Assembly (NCBI GenBank): GCA_025351125.1
Contig: JANXWN010000133.1
Location: 1 to 9,277, forward strand
DNA: 9,277 bases
Direction of reading: 5' to 3'
DNA from: Caulobacteraceae bacterium
Lineage (GTDB): Bacteria; Pseudomonadota; Alphaproteobacteria; Caulobacterales; Caulobacteraceae
The stretch's first letter is position 1. The number at the start of each line of letters is the position of its first letter. Both the position numbers and the translations under genes were made by a program. This document shows positions 1 to 5,875 of this stretch, one piece after another. The notes beneath the pieces were generated by a model. The model saw nothing but the letters and a program-made list of their open reading frames with translations, searched no databases and was not told the origin of the DNA.

Positions 1-214
1 TATAAAGCTTACTGACATCACCGACCTTAATGCCATTGAAATGCACCTCGGCGCCTTGCGACAGACCGCGCACGGGACCCTGGAATATGATGTTGTACTC
101 ATCGAACGCGTGGCTGAAGCGGTTGCCGGCCAATAGGACGATAAACACCAGCAGTCCGATGAGGAGGGCCGTCGATATGACACCCATCAAGGCATAATTA
201 GCGTTGCGCTCCAT
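1..214 (-). CDS. mlaD: MlaD-type MCE-domain lipid-binding protein, N-terminal part (cut by window edge)
   Basis: Only the first 71 residues are present; the gene runs off the left edge. I translated it by hand: it begins MERNANYALMG, has one hydrophobic segment at about residues 8-30 (an uncleaved inner-membrane anchor), and then enters the start of an MCE domain. The motif GPVRGLSQGAEVHFNGIKVG (about 46-65) is the typical first part of that domain, which in MlaD forms a hexameric ring that carries phospholipid across the periplasm. The ATG overlaps the mlaF stop by one base (TGATG), and AAGGAG lies seven bases upstream, so the start is well supported. Its place directly after an MlaE permease and an MlaF ATPase confirms the role. 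What follows (mlaC or an ABC-type auxiliary lipoprotein) is outside the window. Confidence 0.9.
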   Translation of the reverse strand, partial: MERNANYALMGVISTALLIGLLVFIVLLAGNRFSHAFDEYNIIFQGPVRGLSQGAEVHFNGIKVGDVSKLY

Positions 215-1011
215 CACTCTGCTCCTTGCGCCGCGGCCCGACCGCGCGCGCCGTGGAAATAGCTTTGAATCCACGGATGATCGTTATGTTCCAGCTCTTG
301 CACCGGCGCCATGGCCACGACCTTTTTATCCGCGATCACGGCGACTTGGTCAGTGATCCGATAAAGGCTGTCGAGATCGTGGGTGATCATGAACACGGTG
401 AGTTTTAGACTGTCGGAAAGTTCGGCGATCAACGTGTCGAAGGCGGCGGCGCTGATCGGATCAAGGCCGGACGTCGGTTCGTCCAGGAACAACAGCTCAG
501 GATCAAGCGCCAAGGCCCGCGCCAAGCTAGCCCGCTTGATCATCCCGCCGGACAGTTCCGCGGGCTTCAGGGCGCCTGCACCGACCGGAAGCCCGGCGAG
601 CGCAATCTTGAGATCGGCCAATTGGCCGATTTCGTCCTTAGGCAGACCCGTATGTTCGCTCATCGGCGAGGAAACGTTTTCCTTGACCGTTAAGTTAGAC
701 CAAAGCGCGCCGCGCTGAAACAGCACGCCCCAGCGCTGCTCTATCGCGGTCCATTGACGCCGTTTGGCGGTGCGGATGTTTTGTCCAAAAATCTCCACGG
801 TCCCGCCCTGCGGTTCGCGCAGACCGATAATCGTGTTGAGTAAAACTGATTTGCCCGATCCCGAGCCGCCGACCACGCCCACGACCGCGCCGCGCGGTAT
901 GGTCAGGTCCAAACCCTCATGCACGACGTTGTCGCCAAATTTTGAGACCAGGCCACGCACCGTGATTGGTGGCGCCTCGAGATCCAACGGCGTGTCGTCC
1001 GCGGCGCTCAT
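214..1011 (-). CDS. mlaF: MlaF-type ABC transporter ATP-binding protein
   Basis: A 265-residue ATPase that powers the MlaE permease in moving phospholipids between inner and outer membrane; it acts on the cytoplasmic face. All ABC motifs are visible in order: Walker A GGSGSGKS (48-55), Q-loop FQRGAL (98-103), signature LSGGM (153-157), Walker B LLFLDEP (173-179, with the catalytic Glu at 178), D-loop SGLD and H-loop MITHD (His 211). The ending around NDHPWIQSYFHG is typical of MlaF rather than other ABC ATPases, and the length fits the family. Its ATG overlaps the mlaE stop by four bases (ATGA) and its stop overlaps mlaD, so the three genes are likely translationally coupled. The ribosome binding site is weak (GAAG about four bases before ATG), which fits reinitiation after mlaE. 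No residues look missing. Confidence 0.95.
   Translation of the reverse strand: MSAADDTPLDLEAPPITVRGLVSKFGDNVVHEGLDLTIPRGAVVGVVGGSGSGKSVLLNTIIGLREPQGGTVEIFGQNIRTAKRRQWTAIEQRWGVLFQRGALWSNLTVKENVSSPMSEHTGLPKDEIGQLADLKIALAGLPVGAGALKPAELSGGMIKRASLARALALDPELLFLDEPTSGLDPISAAAFDTLIAELSDSLKLTVFMITHDLDSLYRITDQVAVIADKKVVAMAPVQELEHNDHPWIQSYFHGARGRAAAQGAE
222..227 (-). promoter_or_regulatory. Ribosome binding site of mlaD
   Basis: On the minus strand AAGGAG stands seven bases before the mlaD ATG at 214-212. It lies inside the last codons of mlaF. This is the strongest ribosome binding site of the mla cluster and fixes the mlaD start. Confidence 0.75.
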
Positions 1012-2123
1012 ATCTTCAATTTCATATAAATGAGGGCGAACACCGCATCGATCAGAATGGCGGAAAAGATCGCTTCAACGACAGCTGAAGTCACCCGCCG
1101 CCCTAGGGACTCGACGTCTCCGCCCACCGCCAAGCCTTGCCGGCAGCCGATGCCGGCGATCACCATCGCCATGACCGGCGCCTTGGACAAGCCGACCCAA
1201 AAATGCGTCAGGCCGACATTGTCGATCAAGCGTTGGAGAAACACCGCGGTTGTCAAATCCAGAACTGTCACGGCCACCAGCCAGCCGCCGGCCAATCCAG
1301 CCAGGGTGGCGATGAAGGTCAGCAGTGGGATAGTCAGCAACAAAGCCAGAAAGCGCGGGAAGACCAGCGCGTCAAACGCATCTATGCCCAGGACCTGCAT
1401 GGCGTCGATTTCCTGGTTCATTTTCATCGCCCCCAGCTCGGCGGCGAATGACGAAGCGGAGCGACCGGCCAGCAATAGGGCGGTGATCAAGACGTTGAAT
1501 TCGCGCAAGACCGCGATGCCGATCAACTCGACCACGAATAATTGCGCGCCGAACTGGCTGAGCATGTTGGCGCCCAGCAAGCCGACCACCGCGCCGATAA
1601 AGAACGTCGTTGTAGCGACGATCGGCATGGCGTCCAGGCCCGCGCGCTCCATCAACGAAAACACCGCCGCCCAACGGATGCTCGCGGGCTTGCGCATCGC
1701 GCGCCAAACGGCAGTCAGCAAATGACCATTAAACACGAATGTATCGACGACACTGTCGCCTAGGCCCATCACGCCGCGACCAAGCCGATCGAACAAGCCG
1801 TTGATCGGTCGGTAACGAACCGCCGGTGTCGGCGGCGTTTTCGACGCGTCGCGCACCAAATCGAGCAGCCTTTGCAGTTGTGGCGGAGCGATGATCGACG
1901 GCGCCGCCGCATCGTCGTGGCCCGCTCGCAGCAAGCCCCACGCGCCAGAGGTATCGCACCGACCTATACTTGTCAGATCAAGCGTGACGCCCCCTCGCCC
2001 TTTTAATTCCTTGGCCAAACGCTCGGGTGCGGCGCCCATTAAAATGGCTGTCCAGTCGCCGGTGAGCAGAGCCGTGACGCCGTTTTCGCTGTCCTTGATT
2101 TGATAGTCGGCGGCGTCTGGCAT
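1008..2123 (-). CDS. mlaE: MlaE-type lipid ABC transporter permease with N-terminal STAS domain
   Basis: A 371-residue inner-membrane permease. Residues 1 to about 100 form a STAS-like domain with the motif SIGRCDTSGAWGLL (52-65), the counterpart of the separate MlaB protein of E. coli. Residues about 110-371 are the MlaE domain, with several hydrophobic segments and the family motif GRSASSFAAELGAMKMNQEI at about 220-239, followed by DAMQVLGID, which contacts the ATPase. STAS-permease fusions of this length are common in alphaproteobacteria. It should form the transmembrane part of an MlaEFD complex with the two following genes. It is the first gene of the cluster, so the promoter should lie in 2124-2316. 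The ATG has no clear Shine-Dalgarno sequence, but the STAS domain begins soon after it and there is no better upstream start. Confidence 0.93.
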   Translation of the reverse strand: MPDAADYQIKDSENGVTALLTGDWTAILMGAAPERLAKELKGRGGVTLDLTSIGRCDTSGAWGLLRAGHDDAAAPSIIAPPQLQRLLDLVRDASKTPPTPAVRYRPINGLFDRLGRGVMGLGDSVVDTFVFNGHLLTAVWRAMRKPASIRWAAVFSLMERAGLDAMPIVATTTFFIGAVVGLLGANMLSQFGAQLFVVELIGIAVLREFNVLITALLLAGRSASSFAAELGAMKMNQEIDAMQVLGIDAFDALVFPRFLALLLTIPLLTFIATLAGLAGGWLVAVTVLDLTTAVFLQRLIDNVGLTHFWVGLSKAPVMAMVIAGIGCRQGLAVGGDVESLGRRVTSAVVEAIFSAILIDAVFALIYMKLKI

Positions 2124-2316
2124 GGATCGGCGTTTGCGGCGCGAGCCCCTCTTGTGATCCCGGATTGATCGATCACGCCGCCAATCCTTAGAGGAGTATG
2201 CGCGAAGAGGGAATGCGTTCCCGAGCCAGGAGCGGACGGCGGGACCCTACCGCTCGCGGCGGCGCACTCGGTGTCCGTCGCTACGCCGTTCCAAACGATA
2301 GTACGTCAATCCTAAT
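2124..2316. other. Intergenic region between pyk and mlaE, probable mla promoter region
   Basis: This 193-base gap separates the pyk stop from the mlaE start, both on the minus strand. It should hold the mla promoter and any pyk terminator. I see a short hairpin (GGGAA / TTCCC with a four-base loop, 2209-2222), not followed by a T-run on the minus strand, and a symmetric site at 2154-2176. A TTGACG -35-like hexamer reads on the minus strand at 2309-2304, but no good -10 follows at the usual distance, so I do not call a promoter. Confidence 0.4.
2154..2176. repeat. Inverted repeat upstream of mlaE
   Basis: The arms GTGATC (2154-2159) and GATCAC (2171-2176) are perfect complements separated by 11 bases. 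The inner part also holds the palindrome TGATCGATCA (2166-2175). The site lies about 30-50 bases before the mlaE ATG, where either a repressor site or a leader hairpin could sit. No matching regulator is recognisable, and short palindromes occur by chance. Confidence 0.35.
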
Positions 2317-3745
2317 CTACCCCGCCCGCGCCTTCGGCGCGTGGGTGATCCGCAACAGGTTCGCCGCGCCCGGCGCGCCCATTGGCGGGCCGGCGATGAT
2401 CAGGACGCGGGCGCCAGGCCCCGCGAGGCCGAGGTCGGCGGCGAGATGCGCCGCTTCGTCGGTCATGGCGGCGATACCGCGCGGTTGGGTGGCGACACGC
2501 GGCTCCAGACCCCATACCAGACCCAAGCGCCGCGCGACCGCCGCATCGGGGGCAATGGCGAGGATCGGCAGGATCGGGCGTTCCCTCGCCAGCCGCCGGG
2601 CGGTGCCGCCGGTGGTTGTGTAAGCGACCAGGCAGGCGGTCGAACGGGCTTCCGCCGCGCGGGTCGCCGCGGCGATGAGGGCGTCGACGTCTTCGTCGGC
2701 GCCTTCGCCGTGTTCGGCCCGCATCAGATTGGGCCAAGTCGGGTCGGCTTCCACCCGGCAGATGATGGCGTCCATCATGGCCACGGCTTCACGCGGATAG
2801 GCGCCGGCGGCGGATTCAGCGGAAAGCATCAGGGCATCGGCGCCTTCGTAGACGCCGTTGGCGACGTCGGAGGCTTCGGCCCGGGTAGGTGAGGGGCTGG
2901 AGATCATCGATTCCAGCATTTGCGTGGCGACGATCACCGGATCCGCGCCGCCGCGCCGCTCGCACAATGGTTTTTTGCGCCACGGGCACCTCCTCCGGGG
3001 CCAGCTCAACGCCCAAGTCGCCGCGCGCCACCATCAGGCCGTCGCTGACGTCCAAAATCGCCTCGAGGTCGCGCAGCGCGGCGGGCTTTTCGATCTTGGC
3101 GAGAATCGCGGCGCGTCCATTTACCAACTGTCGCAGATCGGCCATATCGGCGGCATGTTGCACGAACGACAGGGCAATCCAGTCGAGGCCGACGCGCAGA
3201 GCGAAGTCCAGATCAATCCTATCTTTGGCGGTCAGAGCCGGCACCGGGATAGTAAGGCCCGGCACGGCCAGTCCCTTGTTGTTGGACAGCGACTCGCCCG
3301 CGACGACTTCGACGTCGGCGAAGCCGTCGCCCGCCCCGACGACCGACAGGCGCACCTTCCCGTCGTCGAGCAGAAGCAGGGCGCCGGGGGTGAGGACCTT
3401 CAAAACTTCGGGATGCGGCAATTGTACACGACGGTGATCGCCCGGAGTCGAATCGAGGTCGAGCCGTAAAACCTGGCCACGGTCTAGCTTGATCTTGCCG
3501 CCTTCGAACGCGCCGAGGCGAAATTTGGGACCTTGCAAATCCCCCAACGCGGCCAACGGTCGCCCGAGCGCCTGTTCGGCGGCGCGCACGTCGTTCAGCG
3601 CCACGGCATGGTCGTCATGCGTTCCGTGACTGAAATTCAGACGAAAGACATCGACCCCGATCCGGGCGAGGGCGAGCACGTTCTCCGGCCCGCGGCTGGC
3701 GGGGCCCAGAGTGGCGACGATACGGGTGCGGCGTTGGCGGATCAT
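2317..3745 (-). pseudogene. pyk: Pyruvate kinase, interrupted by one frameshift
   Basis: Pyruvate kinase converts phosphoenolpyruvate and ADP to pyruvate and ATP, the last step of glycolysis. The first frame (3745 to about 2942, 268 residues) carries RLNFSHG (35-41), DLQGPKFRLG (69-78), the catalytic Lys region AKIEKP (216-221) and the metal site [10 protein letters not shown] (239-248), and matches the family up to [16 protein letters not shown]. The normal next words, [13 protein letters not shown], are in a different frame starting at about 2940; that frame continues with [27 protein letters not shown] and the C-terminal domain to a TAG at 2317. Together they would make about 476 residues, the usual length. 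Left unrepaired, the first frame runs into unrelated sequence and stops at 2816. Two missing bases in the GC-rich repeat near 2945-2965 (or one extra base) would explain it. Codon use and motifs on both sides are intact, so this is either a very recent lesion or a sequence error. Confidence 0.9.
2941..2965 (-). other. Frameshift site in pyk
   Basis: On the minus strand the first frame reads ...GCG GCG CGG CGG CGC GGA, but the conserved continuation (GAT CCG GTG ATC GTC) is one base further on. Restoring a GC or CG pair in the alternating GCGGCGCGG tract would give [15 protein letters not shown], which has exactly the spacing of the family (RAxRxAGKPVIVATQ). The nearby A6 run (2971-2976) is a less likely site, because the residues after it in the first frame (TIVRAARR) still match the family. 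Confidence 0.7.
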
Positions 3746-3846
3746 GCGCCGTCCATTACGTCAGTTTGTGCGACAAAGCCGTTAAAAATCGACCAGCGAT
3801 TGGAGCGTTGTTAGACGCCACCGACCTGGCTTGCGGGTCGACCCAG
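3746..3846. other. Intergenic region upstream of pyk
   Basis: A 101-base gap between the helicase stop and the pyk start, both on the minus strand, with room for a pyk promoter. I see no convincing -35/-10 pair. It contains the GGGTCGACCC palindrome (3835-3844), which is part of the hairpin listed separately, and no T-run on the minus strand, so no classical intrinsic terminator for the helicase gene is visible. Confidence 0.4.
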
Positions 3847-3856
3847 TTAGTCGACC
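3836..3856 (-). repeat. Hairpin spanning the helicase stop codon
   Basis: The arms GGTCGAC (3836-3842) and GTCGACC (3850-3856) are perfect complements around a seven-base loop, and the TAA stop of the helicase gene (3849-3847) lies in that loop. No U-tract follows on the minus strand, so it is not a standard intrinsic terminator. It could stabilise the mRNA 3' end. Confidence 0.5.
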
Positions 3857-5238
3857 GGATTCCAACGCGTCGCCGGCTGGGTGGCCGCGATGGAGCGGGG
3901 GCCGGATGACGCCGCCGCGCCGCCGCCGTGGCCGCCGCCGCCGGTTTTTCCGCCGGCGGGACGCGTCCGGCGCCGGTTTTGGTTTCGACCGCCGCCGCCG
4001 GACGGGGGTCCGTTGCGACCTTGCCGCGACCGCTCGGGCTTGCGGTCGGCGGACGTCTTGGGTTCCACCGCCGCTAGGGCGCCCAGTGACCGATCATTTC
4101 GGCGGTCAAAGGCCGGAATAGTCTGGCGGGTCAGCTTTTGGATGTCTTTGAGCAAATTGCGCTCATCGTCGCTCACCAAGGCGATGGCCACGCCGTCGGC
4201 CCCGGCGCGCGCGGTGCGACCGATGCGGTGGACATAGGCTTCCGGAACATTGGGCAGGTCGAAATTGATCACGTGCGTAACGGCGTCGACGTCTATGCCG
4301 CGCGCGGCGATATCGGTGGCGACCAGAACCCGCGCCTCACCCGCCTTAAATGCCGCCAGAGCCCGCTCGCGCTGACCTTGCGACTTATCGCCGTGAATTG
4401 AATCGGCGCGAATCTGCACGCTGTCCAAATATCTCGCCACCCGGTCGGCCCCGCGCTTAGTGCGGGTAAATACCAGAGTGCGGGCCATCTTGGCGTCGTC
4501 GAGCAGTTGCGCCAGCAGATGACGTTTGCGGTCGGTTTCGACGAATAGAACGCTCTGGTTGATTTTAGTCACCGTTGTCGCCGACGGCGTGACGGCAACC
4601 CTAGACGGATTGACAAGCAATTCCCCCGCCAATTTGCCGATTTCGGTGGGCATGGTGGCGGAAAAGAACAGGTTCTGGCGCTTCTTGGGCAAGGTCGCGA
4701 CAATACGGCGAATCGGCGGGAGAAATCCCAGGTCCAGCATTTGATCGGCCTCGTCGAGCACGAACACTTCGACGGCAGACAGATTGGCGACCTTTTCGTT
4801 GATGTGGTCGATCAGCCGACCGGGGGTGGCGACCAGCACGTCGACGCCGGCGGCCAGGGCGCGCACTTGCGGGCCGTATTTTACCCCGCCGAACACGACG
4901 GCGACGGAAAAACCCATATGCCGGCCGTAGGTGCGGAAGCTTTCGGCGATCTGGCTGGCGAGTTCGCGAGTGGGCGCCAGAACCAAGGTGCGGCAACCAC
5001 GGCGGGGCGCCGGTTTGGGGTCTGCGGCGAGACGTTGCAATATGGGCAGGGCGAAGGCGGCGGTCTTGCCGGTGCCGGTTTGCGCTATACCCAGCAAGTC
5101 TTGGCCGGTCAAAACGGCGGGAATGGCTTGCGCCTGAATCGGGGTGGGGATGGTGTAATTTTCGTCGGCGAGGGCCTTCAACAAAGGCTTTATGAGGCCA
5201 AGTTCGGTAAACATAGTCACGGTTAAAATGTCTTTCAC
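3847..5238 (-). CDS. rhlE: RhlE-type DEAD-box ATP-dependent RNA helicase
   Basis: A 463-residue RNA helicase that unwinds short RNA duplexes with ATP, likely in ribosome assembly or mRNA turnover. Motifs in order: Q-motif YTIPTPIQAQAIP (28-40), motif I AQTGTGKT (52-59), Ia PTRELASQ (89-96), TPGRL (138-142), DEAD (162-165), SAT (193-195), then domain 2 with FTRTKRGAD, ATDIAARGIDV (308-318) and HRIGRTAR (337-344). The tail from about residue 375 is basic and low in complexity, with clusters such as SGGGGRNQNRRR and KTGGGGHGGG, typical of RhlE-like RNA-binding tails. The longest frame starts at a GTG (5238); the ATG at 5214 (MFTELGL) matches where relatives begin and is equally possible, and neither has a well-spaced ribosome binding site. 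The upstream leader forms a strong hairpin. RhlE is the best family guess; the exact paralogue is uncertain. Confidence 0.92.
   Translation of the reverse strand: MKDILTVTMFTELGLIKPLLKALADENYTIPTPIQAQAIPAVLTGQDLLGIAQTGTGKTAAFALPILQRLAADPKPAPRRGCRTLVLAPTRELASQIAESFRTYGRHMGFSVAVVFGGVKYGPQVRALAAGVDVLVATPGRLIDHINEKVANLSAVEVFVLDEADQMLDLGFLPPIRRIVATLPKKRQNLFFSATMPTEIGKLAGELLVNPSRVAVTPSATTVTKINQSVLFVETDRKRHLLAQLLDDAKMARTLVFTRTKRGADRVARYLDSVQIRADSIHGDKSQGQRERALAAFKAGEARVLVATDIAARGIDVDAVTHVINFDLPNVPEAYVHRIGRTARAGADGVAIALVSDDERNLLKDIQKLTRQTIPAFDRRNDRSLGALAAVEPKTSADRKPERSRQGRNGPPSGGGGRNQNRRRTRPAGGKTGGGGHGGGAAASSGPRSIAATQPATRWNPVD
3905..3962 (-). repeat. GCC-rich simple repeat in the helicase tail
   Basis: The plus strand shows runs of GCC/CCG triplets that encode the glycine-rich part of the helicase tail (GGKTGGGGHGGG and nearby alanines). 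A perfect seven-base hairpin (CCGCCGG 3938-3944 with CCGGCGG 3953-3959) lies within it. Tracts like this vary in length by slippage. Confidence 0.6.
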
Positions 5239-5249
5239 ATGCGCGAATC

Positions 5250-5278
5250 GCGCGTCCTCGCTGGCTGGCGAGACGCGC
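5250..5278 (-). promoter_or_regulatory. Leader hairpin in front of the helicase gene
   Basis: GCGCGT (5250-5255) and CTCGC (5257-5261) pair with ACGCGC (5273-5278) and GCGAG (5268-5272): an 11-base-pair stem with one bulged base (5256) and a six-base loop. On the helicase mRNA it would sit about 11 bases before the GTG start, and its 3' arm contains GAGGA, the only Shine-Dalgarno-like sequence nearby. This could limit access of ribosomes, but the role is inference. Confidence 0.45.
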
Positions 5279-5354
5279 CGAATGGCGTTCTATTTTGGGG
5301 AGCGCCCCGCGTGGCCGGGCGATCGGTGATGTCTTTTCAAGCGCTCGACAGGCC

Positions 5355-5374
5355 GGATTGCGAACAAGCAATCC
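5355..5374. repeat. Perfect 7-bp inverted repeat in the rhlE-mutT gap
   Basis: GGATTGC (5355-5361) and GCAATCC (5368-5374) are exact complements around a six-base loop (GAACAA). It could form a hairpin on either strand. No T-tract follows. Confidence 0.5.
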
Positions 5375-5396
5375 TCACGCGACTGGAGCACCGAAA

Positions 5397-5417
5397 ACGC
5401 CTCCAAGAACGGGGCGT
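5397..5417. repeat. Imperfect 7-bp hairpin in the rhlE-mutT gap
   Basis: ACGCCTC (5397-5403) pairs with GGGGCGT (5411-5417) with one T-G wobble and a seven-base loop (CAAGAAC), read on the plus strand. It lies between the hairpin at 5355-5374 and the dyad at 5423-5439. Confidence 0.4.
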
Positions 5418-5422
5418 ACTGG

Positions 5423-5439
5423 GCCAATCGTCGATTGGC
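5423..5439. promoter_or_regulatory. 17-bp perfect dyad upstream of mutT, possible operator
   Basis: GCCAATCG and CGATTGGC flank a single central T (5431), giving a nearly complete palindrome whose right end is 19 bases before the chosen mutT ATG. Close-set symmetric arms with a one-base centre look more like a protein-binding site than an RNA hairpin, which needs a loop. The binding protein is unknown. Confidence 0.4.
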
Positions 5440-5458
5440 GCGGCAAAGTCAAGGGTTT

Positions 5459-5875
5459 ATGGCGAAGCGCATGACCCTCAAGACCCTCATCGTCGCCGCC
5501 TGCGCCCTGGTTGATATCGACGGACGCGTCCTGCTGGGCAAACGCCCGGCCGGCAAGGCGATGGCCGGACTATGGGAATTTCCCGGCGGTAAGATCGAGC
5601 CCGGCGAAACGCCGGAAGCCTGTCTGATTCGGGAGCTGGACGAGGAATTGGACATTGCCATCACCCACGCCTGCCTCGCGCCGTTCGTCTTCGCCAGCCA
5701 CGCTTACGAGGGTCATCATCTGTTGATGCCTCTCTTTCTTTGCCGCCGTTGGGAGGGCCAGCCACGCGCCAAAGAGCACGAGGCCCTGGCCTGGGTCAAA
5801 CCGGCGAGGATGAGCGACTATGCCATGCCCCCGGCCGACGCGCCTTTGGTGGCTTGGCTGAGGGATTTAATTTAG
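5459..5875 (+). CDS. mutT: MutT-family Nudix hydrolase (8-oxo-dGTP diphosphatase)
   Basis: A 138-residue Nudix enzyme, the usual MutT size, that would hydrolyse 8-oxo-dGTP to the monophosphate and so prevent A:T to C:G mutations; cytoplasmic. The fold start (LIVAACALVDIDGRVLLGKR) and the substrate-side motif GLWEFPGGKIEPGE (37-50) are as in MutT. The Nudix box spans residues 44-66: Gly 44, Glu 50, then RELDEELDI with the metal-binding glutamates at 59, 62 and 63. The usual glycine near the end of the box is Asp 65 here, a mild variant. The ATG at 5459 has AAGGG just upstream, though close; the ATG at 5471 (MTLKTLIV) is a good alternative, and a TTG at 5435 is less likely. It is alone on its strand, and its stop overlaps the stop of the convergent methyltransferase. 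Confidence 0.88.
   Translation: MAKRMTLKTLIVAACALVDIDGRVLLGKRPAGKAMAGLWEFPGGKIEPGETPEACLIRELDEELDIAITHACLAPFVFASHAYEGHHLLMPLFLCRRWEGQPRAKEHEALAWVKPARMSDYAMPPADAPLVAWLRDLI

Larger units (their letters stand above)
5239..5458. other. Divergent intergenic region rich in inverted repeats
   Basis: This 220-base gap separates the helicase (minus) from mutT (plus) and must hold both promoters. It has no recognisable gene. It holds at least five perfect or near-perfect inverted repeats in a row: 5250-5278, 5297-5308, 5355-5374, 5397-5417 and 5423-5439. None is followed by a T-run on either strand. It could be a structured leader, a small RNA gene or a cluster of protein-binding sites. I could not identify a known RNA family in it. 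Confidence 0.5.

Noticed and set aside
1030..1725. Long plus-strand ORF (231 codons) opposite mlaE
   Set aside because: It is a mirror frame of mlaE, which has full family motifs; the antisense product is a low-complexity mix of Ala, Thr, Arg and Pro.
2198..2623. Plus-strand ORF of 141 codons with GAGGAG just before its ATG
   Set aside because: It lies mostly antisense to the C-terminal part of pyk, is arginine- and alanine-rich as expected of a shadow frame in GC-rich DNA, and the GAGGAG is only one base from the ATG.
2971..2976. A6 run in pyk as the site of programmed slippage
   Set aside because: Family residues (TIVRAARR) continue in the first frame after the run, so the change of frame happens downstream of it.
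5297..5308. GGGG-AGCG-CCCC hairpin as a terminator
   Set aside because: The T-run lies before it on the plus strand and appears as A on the minus strand, so it is not followed by U on either transcript.
5239..5514. Plus-strand ORF of 91 codons in the rhlE-mutT gap
   Set aside because: It has no ribosome binding site, runs into mutT in another frame, matches no family I recognise, and its middle is made of the inverted repeats described for the gap.
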